Below are positions 44,268 to 52,903 of a stretch of DNA of 64,000 nt, piece after piece. The position numbers and the translations under genes were made by a program. The DNA comes from a bacterium (lineage in GTDB: Bacteria > Desulfobacterota > DSWW01), in the NCBI GenBank assembly GCA_028277985.1, contig JANQFG010000039.1, positions 16,197 through 80,196 of the forward strand, read 5' to 3'. How positions within the stretch are numbered: the first letter of the stretch is position 1; every line of letters starts with the position of its first letter. The notes under the pieces are model-generated. The model ran no database searches, had not been told where the DNA came from, and worked only from the letters and a program-made list of their open reading frames with translations.

Positions 44268-45031
44268 CTGACCGCTCCCTGTATTCCAGACGTATGCCAG
44301 TCGTACACTTGGTCTCTGAGAGAGACGAAGCGTTGATTACAGTTTGCCAACCAACAAGAGAGGTCCGAAGTTTCCCCTAGGATCGGCGCCGGTATACCTC
44401 CAGGTTTGGTAATAGCTGGATGGTAAACCAGTTGATGGCACATTTCCGCCCAGGCATGATCTAGCAAGGTCCGTACCTGAATCTCAGCCACAAAAACATC
44501 CCTGCCGGAAGGTATGTTTACGTGAAAATGATAACCACGGTACCCTTTTTTATCTCCCAGAAGGTAGTTGTCGTCTGCGACTCGGGCTTTGGGAAAACCA
44601 CGCTTGTTCAACTTATATACTAACACTTCGACCGCATCTTCCACTTCATCGCAATACACAACGCAAATCCGACCACCGATCAGGTCATGTATCCCGTGGT
44701 AGCACTCCAAGAGGAGGTCTTCGTCCGTTAGTTCCCGGAGCTCTTCGAAATTCGGGCCGACACTTTTTTTGACCCTCTGGAAAAGTTTCCTGACTATGCT
44801 AGGCACGGATTTTGGACGTGTCGAGCGTTGTCTGAACATCGGTCCGTGCCACGGGGTCGGGTCACTCAAAAAAAAGAGTGCTTTTGAGAGCCGATCACGT
44901 GCCTCGTGGAGCTGTTCGCCTCGTTCATAATGCTGGTTGATGAGGTTCGTGACTGGCTCTGAGGCGCCGAACTCGGTCCGAAGTCTTTCTTCCTGGAAAA
45001 ACGACGTCAGCAGCTCCTGGTCAACACCCAA
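44264..45031 (-). CDS. RelA/SpoT-like nucleotide pyrophosphokinase (small alarmone-synthetase type)
   Basis: Protein of 255 residues with the RSH synthetase motifs in order: RSTRPKSVPSIVRKLFQR (G-loop RxKSxxSIxxKL, ATP), DLIGGRICVVYCDEVEDAVE, GYRGYHFHVNIPSG, and EIQVRTLLDHAWAEMCHQLV with the catalytic Glu and Gln. No hydrolase, TGS or ACT domain. Members make (p)ppGpp, toxic (pp)pApp, or pyrophosphorylate tRNA in toxSAS and CapRel defence. The size, single domain and overlapping partner fit a toxSAS or anti-phage module better than a housekeeping alarmone synthetase. Which product it makes cannot be read here. Confidence 0.85.
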   Translation of the reverse strand: MGVDQELLTSFFQEERLRTEFGASEPVTNLINQHYERGEQLHEARDRLSKALFFLSDPTPWHGPMFRQRSTRPKSVPSIVRKLFQRVKKSVGPNFEELRELTDEDLLLECYHGIHDLIGGRICVVYCDEVEDAVEVLVYKLNKRGFPKARVADDNYLLGDKKGYRGYHFHVNIPSGRDVFVAEIQVRTLLDHAWAEMCHQLVYHPAITKPGGIPAPILGETSDLSCWLANCNQRFVSLRDQVYDWHTSGIQGAVR

Positions 45032-46127
45032 CGGACACCTCCGAGTTACTTCCCGGGTCGGGAACTGGTGAAAGAAATGCCTGCGCTTACCTTCGAATCG
45101 GGAATCGGCGCCAGAAAAAAAAAGGCCCTAGAGACCCGATCTCCCAAACAACGCATTCCAGCATTCTCCGGGACCGCTTTCGGTCCCTTTATAGGGCTCC
45201 GTTGCGCAAAGGGACGGCAAATCCAGGTGCCGATACCTCCTGTGAAGACGGCGCGGGTATCCGGGTCCCATGGATCCTTCGTCAAATCTCCAAGATCCCT
45301 GATCGTCCCGCGAGTCGTTATCCGCGGACCAATCAGAGGCGGCTCTAGCCCAAACGCAGACGGATTCTCGGGGGGGCCGAGAGTCTTTGTCACAATGGGA
45401 AAAGTCAAGCCCACCCGAGGCGCCCTCTGGAGTGTCGGTGGGGGTGTGTTTCGGCCATCCATCGCCCCTATGGACGTAAGATTTTGTGACAGCAAAACCG
45501 CAAAACCTCAATTAGGTTAAGCAACAGGCGTCTGCTGCGCAACGAAAAGTTGGGGGATGCGGAACCTTCCCTTTTCCAAGCGGGCTGCAAGCCCGGGAAA
45601 GTGAAGACTGTCATTCATGGGGCCTCCTGCAGCCCCCACAGGAGAGGGGTTCCCTTAGTTGGGACGAACCGACGAACACGCTGAGTCGGAGGAACGTCCA
45701 GGGCTCCCAATCGTAGGATTCTCGCCGACCCTTGTTCCGGTTCCCCCCCGGGTCCAAGCGTCGGTGGGTGCCGTAAGCCTGGCGGAGATCAAGAACCGCA
45801 CCGCTCCTCGGTCCGTAGGGCATTCGCGTTGGTCCGGCCTTCCGAAGTACAGATTGGACCCACCGGATCAAGCATGAGCAGGAGTACAAGTACGCCGTTG
45901 CTGGACCCCCGAGGTTGGAGGCCATGGGTACGCCCGTTCCAGGCGCCGAACCGACGGGCGTTGGAGAGCAGGATCCCACACTCGCCGGTGATCACCAATA
46001 CCGGACCTATCCAGGAGGGTGAAGCAGCACAATCCCTCGCCCACAACCCTCCAAGTGGATGACGAAAATCTCCGAAAGACCCTCCTAATGACCCGAGTCC
46101 AACGGTGACGCATTCTTCAGGGATCTC
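45032..46127. other. long intergenic region
   Basis: About 1.1 kb. Contains hairpins CGGGCT-GCA-AGCCCG (45581-45595, extended by TTTCC/GGAAA) and CTCCTG/CAGGAG (about 45625-45645), and a run of A at about 45113-45122. Long open frames on both strands read as random. Nothing convincing. Confidence 0.35.
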
Positions 46128-46796
46128 TCAGATCCTCTCCGGACATTCTTTCTCACAGAGTCCTCTGAGTCGCGCCTCGTCTTGTACCTGGTCCGAAGCT
46201 TCCTTATAGGCCTGAAAAACCGTCGAAAAGTAATCTGAGAACCTAAGGCTCTGGGTGTGACCAGTGAATCTGATCCCATAGAATTCGTTAACCTGAGGCG
46301 CCGGAAGCACGAGGACGCAGTCATGGTCAGTGACGGTGAGATTTCCGAAGTATGGCTTTTTCGTTGTTCTGACTGTGACTTTTGGATGGTCGATTAAACG
46401 TCTGAGGTGGGTGTGTAGTTGATGTGAGATATCTTTCCCGCAGAGAAGGCGATCGTACCATACAGATCCTCCCTTCACTGCAGTCTCAATCGCTGCCAGG
46501 TAGGGTTCATGGCGGGACTTGCTTCCGATCACTTTGATCTGCTCTCCCGCTCCGAGGACCACCTCCTCCAGTTCCTCCGTCACTGTAGCTGCATTCCGCA
46601 AGAACCGTATTAGGGTGAGATCCAGGTTTAGAGTATCCGCAATCTTCCAGGCCGAGCTTAACCGAAGATCGCGTTCCTCTCGAACGAACCGCGAAAGGCT
46701 GCTGGGGTTAAGCCTGCTTCGTTTACCGAGGGCATTGAGACTCAGAGCTGAGTTGTCGATCGCTCTCCGAAGCGGGTCTCCGACTCCGATTTTCAT
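46128..46796 (-). CDS. HTH regulator with C-terminal PLD-like domain
   Basis: Protein of 222 residues. Start MKIGVGDPLRRAIDNSALSL chosen for the strong AAGGAGGAACGA before it. Residues 10-65 are an XRE-type HTH (LNALGKRSRLNPSSLSRFVR, then LSSAWKIADTLNLDLTL). Residues 90-210 (IKVIGSKSRHEPYLAAIETA then VKGGSVWYDRLLCGKDISHQ, LRRLIDHPKVTVRTTKKPYF, CVLVLPAPQVNEFYGIRFTG) resemble the PLD-like sensor domain of some transcription factors, without HKD catalytic motifs. A consensus promoter overlapped by a palindrome lies just upstream, so autoregulation is likely. Confidence 0.7.
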   Translation of the reverse strand: MKIGVGDPLRRAIDNSALSLNALGKRSRLNPSSLSRFVREERDLRLSSAWKIADTLNLDLTLIRFLRNAATVTEELEEVVLGAGEQIKVIGSKSRHEPYLAAIETAVKGGSVWYDRLLCGKDISHQLHTHLRRLIDHPKVTVRTTKKPYFGNLTVTDHDCVLVLPAPQVNEFYGIRFTGHTQSLRFSDYFSTVFQAYKEASDQVQDEARLRGLCEKECPERI

Positions 46797-46830
46797 TCGT
46801 TCCTCCTTCCTTGAAAAGAACCTCTGAGCC

Positions 46831-46863
46831 ATGTTACGATTGAGATTACCTATTGTCAATAGG
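46831..46863 (-). promoter_or_regulatory. promoter with palindromic operator for the HTH/PLD-like gene
   Basis: On the minus strand TTGACA (46854-46859) and TAACAT (46831-46836) are separated by exactly 17 bp. The -35 box lies inside the perfect palindrome CCTATTG-T-CAATAGG (46849-46863). A repressor on the palindrome would block this promoter. Confidence 0.7.
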
Positions 46864-47118
46864 CAACAGTCATTGATGTTCACTCTGGCGGACCTGGGGT
46901 ATCATGAGTAGACTCTATGAAATCTCATAACTATATAAATATTAGTGCGTTAAGGGCCGTTCTGATCCAACTGTTGGTGGGTAACCGAAATGAGAAGACT
47001 TGACAGAGCACCTCGATCTAGACATTTGTTGACCGTAAGCAGTAGTACCTCCAATTGCTAGACCGAGGCCGACTAAGGGCATCGAAGTGGGTAGTTAACG
47101 GAGGCATGAGGGTGAGCC
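46864..47118. other. AT-rich intergenic region
   Basis: Contains AACTATATAAATATTAG near 46930, the most AT-rich stretch nearby; it probably holds the promoter for the small gene at 47119 and the right-hand operon. Confidence 0.35.
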
Positions 47119-47358
47119 ATGAACAACCGTCCAACCCCCGAGAGAGAACTGAAAGCGGCGAGGGCGCTCTTCAGCGCCGAGGCGGAGGACTATGAACTGG
47201 AAAAGGGTCCAAAACCGCTGGCAAAAGCTCTCCGAGCGTTTACTGTCATCTTGAGGTGGCTCAAGGCCCCTCCTGGAAAGGGGGTCGCGACAGTTTCCGC
47301 AGTGGATCATGAGCTCGGAAAGATGATGAAGACTGAGGACCATCACCGGCTGGATTAG
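47119..47358 (+). CDS. small hypothetical protein
   Basis: Protein of 79 residues, MNNRPTPERELKAARALFSA, charged and helical, with GAGGGTGA before the ATG. Contents ending VDHELGKMMKTEDHHRLD. No family. Followed by a strong hairpin with T-run, so it may be its own transcript or a leader gene of the operon. Confidence 0.55.
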   Translation: MNNRPTPERELKAARALFSAEAEDYELEKGPKPLAKALRAFTVILRWLKAPPGKGVATVSAVDHELGKMMKTEDHHRLD

Positions 47359-47410
47359 GGAAGGAGAAGTCTAGGGAAATTAGGTCGTCGGAACCTCGGG
47401 GAACTGAAAA

Positions 47411-47472
47411 AAGGCCCGGGCGCCAGGGACAGCAAGGAAGTTGGGATGCTGTCAGGCCCCCGGGTTTTTCTT
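47411..47472 (+). terminator. terminator between the small gene and the lipoprotein operon
   Basis: CCCGGG (47415-47420) pairs with CCCGGG (47459-47464); inside, GACAGC (47428-47433) pairs with GCTGTC (47448-47453). TTTTTCTT follows, and AAAAAA precedes the left arm, so it could stop transcripts from either side or act as an attenuator. Confidence 0.65.
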
Positions 47473-47497
47473 GAGCCATCGAGAAGAGGAAAGGAAC

Positions 47498-48337
47498 ATG
47501 AATCGAGGAACTCTCATTAGCCTGCTCGCGGCGACTAGCCTGTTCTTGGGGGCGTGTAACTCAGCCGACCTGGAATCTCTCTGCATCGGCATCGGAGCCT
47601 GTGATCCACCGCAGCCTCCACCTGAAGAAATCACCGTCCTCTGCGACTATTCGACGGGTTCCACATGTTCGAGGGCAACCTTAGACACCCTTGTGGTTGA
47701 GGTTTTCCACTATCTAGAAGATCGGCCCGGTTCCGTCATCGACATATGGACTCTGAAACAGACCGTCGGACAGAGCCAGTCAGTGGCTCAGGTAATCATC
47801 ACTCCTTCGCAGCGATCAGGTCGTCGCGCGATGAACGCTCACCAGCAAGCTGAGTTGGAGGAAGCTCTGAATCTCATCCACCGGGCTACAGAGCCTTACT
47901 TCCGCTCACCGCAACCGCCCCGCAGCCGCTCCCCGCTGATCGAGACCCTATCAAAGATCAGCTTTAGTAGGCCAAATCCTGATGATTCCTGGCGTCTGAT
48001 CGTGATCTCGGATGCCCTTGAGTACTCCGACCTATTAGATGGAGAATGTGCTCCCGCGCAAGACACCCTTCAATTCATCACCTCCATCGAAAATCTAGGA
48101 GTCCTTTCACCAGACTCATTCCAGAATGCAATGATCACCTTTGCCTGGGTGACTCTGGGTGAGATTGATGGCTCCCGCTGCCCTCTCACCATCCAATCAT
48201 CTCGAAGGGTGCGACAGCTTTGGTCCTCGCTTCTCACCTGGGCTGGTGCAGAGTCTGTCAGGTTCGAATCAGGGCTCCCGAACTTGGACTCCCTCTTCGA
48301 AGACCATGAAGAAGGCAACAAGGGAATCGAACCATGA
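47498..48337 (+). CDS. lipoprotein with VWA-like domain
   Basis: Protein of 279 residues. Start MNRGTLISLLAATSLFLGAC after AAAGGA; lipobox LGAC. After a Pro-rich linker comes ITVLCDYSTGSTCS, close to the metal-site DxSxS of VWA domains, and later SPLIETLSKISFSRPNPDDS and WRLIVISDALEYSD, the typical VWA strand. A membrane-surface metal-ion binding protein, perhaps for assembly or contact. It overlaps the next gene as ATGA and opens the probable backbone operon that ends with the ATPase. Confidence 0.65.
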   Translation: MNRGTLISLLAATSLFLGACNSADLESLCIGIGACDPPQPPPEEITVLCDYSTGSTCSRATLDTLVVEVFHYLEDRPGSVIDIWTLKQTVGQSQSVAQVIITPSQRSGRRAMNAHQQAELEEALNLIHRATEPYFRSPQPPRSRSPLIETLSKISFSRPNPDDSWRLIVISDALEYSDLLDGECAPAQDTLQFITSIENLGVLSPDSFQNAMITFAWVTLGEIDGSRCPLTIQSSRRVRQLWSSLLTWAGAESVRFESGLPNLDSLFEDHEEGNKGIEP

Positions 48338-49173
48338 ACACCTTACGTGCATGGAAGGCGAAGAGATTTGCAGAAGCGGATGCCGATGCTGGCGTCTATC
48401 AGCCCGAAGAGAGAATCAGGCGGCTGATCGGGGGACCGGAAGTTTTTGACACTGAGAGCTATCCTCATCACGGTCTCATCGCCGATGATCTTCGACGGGA
48501 GCGGTTGGCCGAAGAGTATCAGCCAGAGTCTCTTGGTGGATCCCCAAATATCTCAACACAACCGCCTGCCCTGGTCCTCCGACTAGGAGCCGGCTTTTTC
48601 ATAGGCATCGGTGCCGTGGCCATGTCCCAACTGGTGGGCATCCAAGGGTGGTCTCCCGTAGAGACACTTGCCCTCGGTGCGACCTTGGAATGTTCCTTGG
48701 TGGTCCTGACCCGCGAAGTTCGAAAGGCCCTTTCCGACGAGACCAAGGAGAAGTGGGCTGCTGCTGGCGTTGTTCTCATCTACCTATTGTTCTTGGTGGT
48801 GACAGCCGTTGTAAGGCTGTCTGAAATTTCCCCGCAAGACGGACAACCTGGCCTCTTTGAATGGGCTTCAGCCGTGCTCTTGGTCTTCGTTGCTGCCGGC
48901 CCTGCTTGGTTAGCTGATGGGTGTCTCCGAGCCTTGAAGGATTCAGCTCCTCACCGTCGCAACGAAACGCACGCCTCGAATCAGCTCAAAATGAATCGAC
49001 ACCGGGTTCAGGCGGCGAAAAAAGAACTCTATCAGCGGGGAGTCCGAAAAGAGGCTCAGGACATGGAAAAAGCTCGCCTCACTGCTATCTACACCTCGGT
49101 CCACCGCCAAAGAGTGGCTTCTCTCCGCAATGGGAACGGCTCAGCGGCAGGTGTTGGCGGCGAAGACCCATAG
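48334..49173 (+). CDS. membrane protein of the backbone operon
   Basis: Protein of 279 residues. A soluble N-terminus of about 75 residues is followed by four hydrophobic segments: LVLRLGAGFFIGIGAVAMSQ, VETLALGATLECSLVVLTRE, AAAGVVLIYLLFLVVTAVVR and ASAVLLVFVAAGPAWLADGC. The C-terminal third is a basic coiled coil (QLKMNRHRVQAAKKELYQRG). Could be a scaffold or channel in the inner membrane. Not recognised. Confidence 0.6.
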   Translation: MNTLRAWKAKRFAEADADAGVYQPEERIRRLIGGPEVFDTESYPHHGLIADDLRRERLAEEYQPESLGGSPNISTQPPALVLRLGAGFFIGIGAVAMSQLVGIQGWSPVETLALGATLECSLVVLTREVRKALSDETKEKWAAAGVVLIYLLFLVVTAVVRLSEISPQDGQPGLFEWASAVLLVFVAAGPAWLADGCLRALKDSAPHRRNETHASNQLKMNRHRVQAAKKELYQRGVRKEAQDMEKARLTAIYTSVHRQRVASLRNGNGSAAGVGGEDP

Positions 49174-49187
49174 GGAGGTATGAAGAA

Positions 49188-50117
49188 ATGATTAGGCCAA
49201 CTCGGGACTCCCGGAAGCCGGTCACGCTGCTGTGCAGTGGCTCTGGGCGGGGGTCTCAGAGAAATCAACTCAATTATGCCGAGGTGAACGGAGCTTCCAG
49301 GACCTTTCGCCTGGACCCTTTCCACATCGATCCAGCACTTGGAAAAGCTCAGGATCGTGCTGAAGAAGGCAAGGAGCTCGGCCTAAACACTACCGCCCTG
49401 GAGGCCAGAGGAGAGGATGTTCTTCAATCCTTGAGTGAAGATGAGCCAACTCCAGTGGTGGTCACCATTGACAATGCCGGAGGAATCCGAGACCACCTTC
49501 AGTCCAACGCCCAAACCCCCCTCTTCGTCAACTCCATAGTCGATTTCCCAGGGCTGGGTGCCACTGGGTGGCAGCTCCTCGTTGGGCCAGAAGATCACCA
49601 GGAAAAAACCCGGTTCGCGGATTTCTTTGATGTCCTGGCTAAGGTGTCAGCCCGGGGAGGCACTAGAGATGTCTTCGGCCCTCGCGGCTCGGGAGTAAAC
49701 AGGATCTCCGAGCAGGGCATTCGAGCCAGATTTGGTGAGCACTTCCGACAGAACATTGGCAAGGTCGTACACGGACTGGAGCCAGAAAGTCCTCATGGCG
49801 AGGTCACGATCCTCGGGCGAAAGCCAAGCCAAGTGGTAATGCTGGAAAAACAGCCCGAGTGGCGAAATGCGAAGAGACTACTCGGCAATGTTCAAGATTC
49901 TATCCGGTCTCCAATTCGGCCAGGTACAGATCTGATGGCGGTTGAACTCGGGGAGGAGAGTCTGAGGCTTCATCAGATCCGATACCGGAAAAGTGATTCT
50001 CGATTTTCTCTCCTGAACAGGACCTGGTTACCTGAGCCTCCTCCGAAGGGATTGGAAGAGGTTCCGGCTCCTCTGGGGTCCCTCAGCAAGCTCAACGCGG
50101 CCCTGGTGGCTGATTAG
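49188..50117 (+). CDS. conserved protein, possible Rossmann-like fold
   Basis: Protein of 309 residues starting MIRPTRDSRKPVTLLCSGSG, after GGGAGG. VTLLCSGSGRGSQRNQLNYA resembles a dinucleotide loop (GSGxGS with an N nearby), then FRLDPFHIDPALGKAQDRAE and TPVVVTIDNAGGIRDHL; the order is reminiscent of ThiF/E1-like enzymes, but the usual catalytic Cys is not evident. I would call this tentative. It is co-directional and tightly spaced with the membrane protein before it and the peptide after it. Confidence 0.55.
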   Translation: MIRPTRDSRKPVTLLCSGSGRGSQRNQLNYAEVNGASRTFRLDPFHIDPALGKAQDRAEEGKELGLNTTALEARGEDVLQSLSEDEPTPVVVTIDNAGGIRDHLQSNAQTPLFVNSIVDFPGLGATGWQLLVGPEDHQEKTRFADFFDVLAKVSARGGTRDVFGPRGSGVNRISEQGIRARFGEHFRQNIGKVVHGLEPESPHGEVTILGRKPSQVVMLEKQPEWRNAKRLLGNVQDSIRSPIRPGTDLMAVELGEESLRLHQIRYRKSDSRFSLLNRTWLPEPPPKGLEEVPAPLGSLSKLNAALVAD

Positions 50118-50125
50118 GAGGTAGG

Positions 50126-50302
50126 ATGGCCTGGTCGTCTCACGGGAATGGAGGGATGGTGGATTCTCTCCGAACCGCAGTCCGGGTGATTTGGCTCATG
50201 TGCGGTTTCTGCTTCGCCCTCGCAGCTCTTTTCCTCACCGGGCTGTTTAGCTGGCGCCTGGTCGAGTGGCTCATTTCAGAGGTGCTGGCAAATCCATGGT
50301 GA
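50126..50302 (+). CDS. 58-residue membrane peptide
   Basis: MAWSSHGNGGMVDSLRTAVR followed by VIWLMCGFCFALAALFLTGL and a short polar tail ending VLANPW. GGAGG lies 5 bases before the ATG and it starts 8 bp after the previous stop, so it is a real operon member. One membrane helix, positive-inside at the N-terminus. Function unknown. Confidence 0.65.
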   Translation: MAWSSHGNGGMVDSLRTAVRVIWLMCGFCFALAALFLTGLFSWRLVEWLISEVLANPW

Positions 50303-50322
50303 CTATTTAAGGGGAGAGCCTG

Positions 50323-50754
50323 ATGGACGAATTAATTGAACTTCTGCTCGGTTTGGGCCAGACCCCTGTCCGCAGGGAAGTAAGGCTTCTTCTCACGTAT
50401 GACGAAGATGGGGTGCCGACCGTTCAGCCTCTTGAAACTGAGCTGATCTCCCTTTCCCCAGAAGGATCGATAGACCGTGTCCACCTGACCCATGCTCACT
50501 TCATGCACTGTGGGTGTTCAGCCCATCTACAGCAAATCGGGGGGCAATGCGTTGACTGTGGGAACATCTCATGTGTGGTCCACCAGGGTTGGTGCTTCCT
50601 GTGCAGGAAGCCGTTGTGTTTGGAGTGCAGCAACCTCGTCGAGCACCCGGAGCAGGGCAGGGTGGTTCTGTGTCCTTCGTGTCGGAACGAGGCGGTTCGG
50701 GGAGCGTTTTGGCGTCAGGTCAAGCGGGTCTTGTTACCCGGCCAAAGCAGTTGA
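50323..50754 (+). CDS. zinc-binding protein (RING/B-box-like)
   Basis: Protein of 143 residues, MDELIELLLGLGQTPVRREV. The second half carries regularly spaced Cys/His: HAHFMHCGCSAHL, GGQCVDCGNISCVVHQGWCF then LCRKPLCLECSNLV and VVLCPSCRNEA. This suits two interleaved zinc sites as in RING, B-box or LIM-like treble clefs. N-terminal half is beta-rich. It precedes the ATPase gene by 11 bp and could be its partner or regulator. Confidence 0.7.
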   Translation: MDELIELLLGLGQTPVRREVRLLLTYDEDGVPTVQPLETELISLSPEGSIDRVHLTHAHFMHCGCSAHLQQIGGQCVDCGNISCVVHQGWCFLCRKPLCLECSNLVEHPEQGRVVLCPSCRNEAVRGAFWRQVKRVLLPGQSS

Positions 50755-50765
50755 TGGTTTAAGCG

Positions 50766-52844
50766 ATGCACGACGCTAGGGGTCCTCCGATCATCGATCC
50801 ACTGCTTAAGGAACTGGCACGCGTCGAGAAGTATGGACTCCTAGAAGATCCCCTCCTTCGAAGCATCGCCCGATTGGTTGGCCACGGTCTGGCTGATGAG
50901 CGCGACCGAGGCATGCTGGCAGAAGCGCTCCAGGGCTTCCACATGAGAGAGGTATTCGGGCAAATTCCTCCGTTCCGAGAACCTCAACCCCAGGAAGGTG
51001 AGTTGGTCCTTGGAGCCAGTACTTCTGGTAGGCAAATTCGGAGTCCGCTCCAGACCCTAGGGTCAGGATCACTCTTCGTGATGCCGACCGGGGAAGGGAA
51101 GACCAACTACCTACGCTTCCTTACACCTCAAATCGCGGCGAACAGCGTCCCTGTGTGGATTTTTGAGCAGTCGAAGCGCGAGTCCCGGCACTTGCTCCCT
51201 CTTTTCCCGCCCGGAGAAAGAGGTTTGGTGATCCTCAATCCGCAAAACATGGATTATGACCCATTACACCCTGGGAACTGCGACCTTCGACGTCACCTTT
51301 CAAACATCTCGAATAGCCTGAGACAGGGCCTTGGCCTCGGAGACAGATCCCTCGCTGTGCTCTACCAAGTACTGGACTACCTGTTTCAGAAATTCGGCAA
51401 TTGGGACGGACGCACTGATGCTCATCCGAACTGCTTCGATGTGTATGAATTGGTGAAGGACACCTCTGGAATCCTTCCCGCGGTTCGGGAGTCAATCTTG
51501 GATCGAATGGTACCGATGCTCCTAGAGATGAAGGCTTGGAGGCTCGGGCGGAATCCGGCCGATCTTCTCCGCCACAACATTTGCTTCGAGATGGCTGGCG
51601 CTCCCCACAGCCTTCAGCACGTGATCCCTGAATCCCTGATCACATCTGTTTTTCAGGCAGAGATAGAGCAAGGGAGTGTGAACGCAGCTCTGAAACTCCT
51701 CGTGGTTTTCGAGGATGCCCAAGCCTATGCCCAGCCCGATCCTGGGGGTGGAATGACTATCCTCGACATCGCGGCCGGGACTGTCCGGGGAGCAGGAATC
51801 GGAGTGTGTCTTAGCGTTCAGACTATGGAAGGGCTTTCAAGAAAGCTGGTCCCGAACCTGAGCGGACTAAAAGTGATGGGAAGACCTGGTTCCAATGATG
51901 ATGCATGGCGCATTGGGTCAGACATGGGAATGGACCGGGAACAGATCGATTGGATCAAGCATCACACTGGCAAAGGCATCTATGTAGCCAGGACCCTTCA
52001 CTGGCCCGAGCCTTTTGTCCTCCGTGTTCCGCTGGTTCCTACCCCCCGGCAGATCTCTGACGAAGAAGCTGAGGCCAGCGTGCGGGCTCTCGATCATCTC
52101 CCGACGGTTCCTGCCTCAGAATACGACGACTGGAGACCACATTACATCATCAGGGTCCGGCCAGCGGCTGAAGAGCAAGAAGAGACCTCACCGACTGACC
52201 AGCGTGGGATCAGTGACCGAGTGTCCAAGGAAGAGCTGGACTACCTGGAGTCTGTGGCCCGCATTCCTTTCCTGGGTGCAACGCAACGGGATCAAAGCCT
52301 CGGACTTAGCTCATGGAAGGGAAATAAGCTTCGAGGTCATCTGCTGAAGAAGTGCCTCGTGAGTGCAGTTCACATAAGCCCCGGAGGGAGAGGCCGTCGA
52401 TTTCAACTCCTCGAACTCACCGAACATGGGCGCCAGGTTCTCAACTCCTACGGCATCCATGTCTCCTCTGGCCACGGTCGTGGGGGCATTGAACACCAGT
52501 GGTGGGTCCACCGCATTTCAGAATGGCTTAGGAGCAAGGACATCCCTGCCACCATTGAGGATGAGAGTCTCGGAGCTCGGGCAGACATCTCTGTCAGGTC
52601 CCAGGACGGCCACGTTGCCATCGAAGTAGAAGTCAGCCGAGGTCATGAGATGGAGAACATCAGGAAAGACCTGGACGCAGGCTTCTCGACAGTTGTGAGC
52701 CTGCTCAAGGGTGCTCGTGAGGCCGACAAGCTCAGGGCCAGGCTTGTGAAAGAGGTCCCGACGAAGATTCCACGGATTCGTGTCGGCAATCTGGATGATT
52801 TCGCTGACACCCTTGAGGGAGTGGTTTGTTTTGGTGGGGGATGA
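50766..52844 (+). CDS. HerA/VirD4-like ATPase with winged helix and nuclease-like C-terminus
   Basis: Protein of 692 residues, last gene of the backbone operon. Motor domain: SGSLFVMPTGEGKTNYLRFL (Walker A; PTGEGKT), VWIFEQSKRESRHLLPLFPP, and Walker B LLVVFEDAQAYAQPDPGGGM, then VCLSVQTMEGLSRK. A winged helix follows near 490-570 (LGLSSWKGNKLRGHLLKKCL). The last 110 residues, IEHQWWVHRISEWLRSKDIP then LGARADISVRSQDGHVAIEV, EVSRG, fit a PD-(D/E)XK fold with D...ExE. Domain order and several phrases match the protein at 12191, so the two are paralogues. Role as DNA translocase in transfer, excision or immunity is inference. Confidence 0.8.
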   Translation: MHDARGPPIIDPLLKELARVEKYGLLEDPLLRSIARLVGHGLADERDRGMLAEALQGFHMREVFGQIPPFREPQPQEGELVLGASTSGRQIRSPLQTLGSGSLFVMPTGEGKTNYLRFLTPQIAANSVPVWIFEQSKRESRHLLPLFPPGERGLVILNPQNMDYDPLHPGNCDLRRHLSNISNSLRQGLGLGDRSLAVLYQVLDYLFQKFGNWDGRTDAHPNCFDVYELVKDTSGILPAVRESILDRMVPMLLEMKAWRLGRNPADLLRHNICFEMAGAPHSLQHVIPESLITSVFQAEIEQGSVNAALKLLVVFEDAQAYAQPDPGGGMTILDIAAGTVRGAGIGVCLSVQTMEGLSRKLVPNLSGLKVMGRPGSNDDAWRIGSDMGMDREQIDWIKHHTGKGIYVARTLHWPEPFVLRVPLVPTPRQISDEEAEASVRALDHLPTVPASEYDDWRPHYIIRVRPAAEEQEETSPTDQRGISDRVSKEELDYLESVARIPFLGATQRDQSLGLSSWKGNKLRGHLLKKCLVSAVHISPGGRGRRFQLLELTEHGRQVLNSYGIHVSSGHGRGGIEHQWWVHRISEWLRSKDIPATIEDESLGARADISVRSQDGHVAIEVEVSRGHEMENIRKDLDAGFSTVVSLLKGAREADKLRARLVKEVPTKIPRIRVGNLDDFADTLEGVVCFGGG

Positions 52845-52903
52845 GGGCAGATGGAAATGCAAAAGAAAACCTGCGATGCAGGAAGTTGAAGTGAGTCAGG
52901 TAA

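Noticed and set aside
45046..45520. Two long overlapping open frames on opposite strands
   Set aside because: Both have random-looking composition rich in Pro, Gly and Arg, and neither has a ribosome site.
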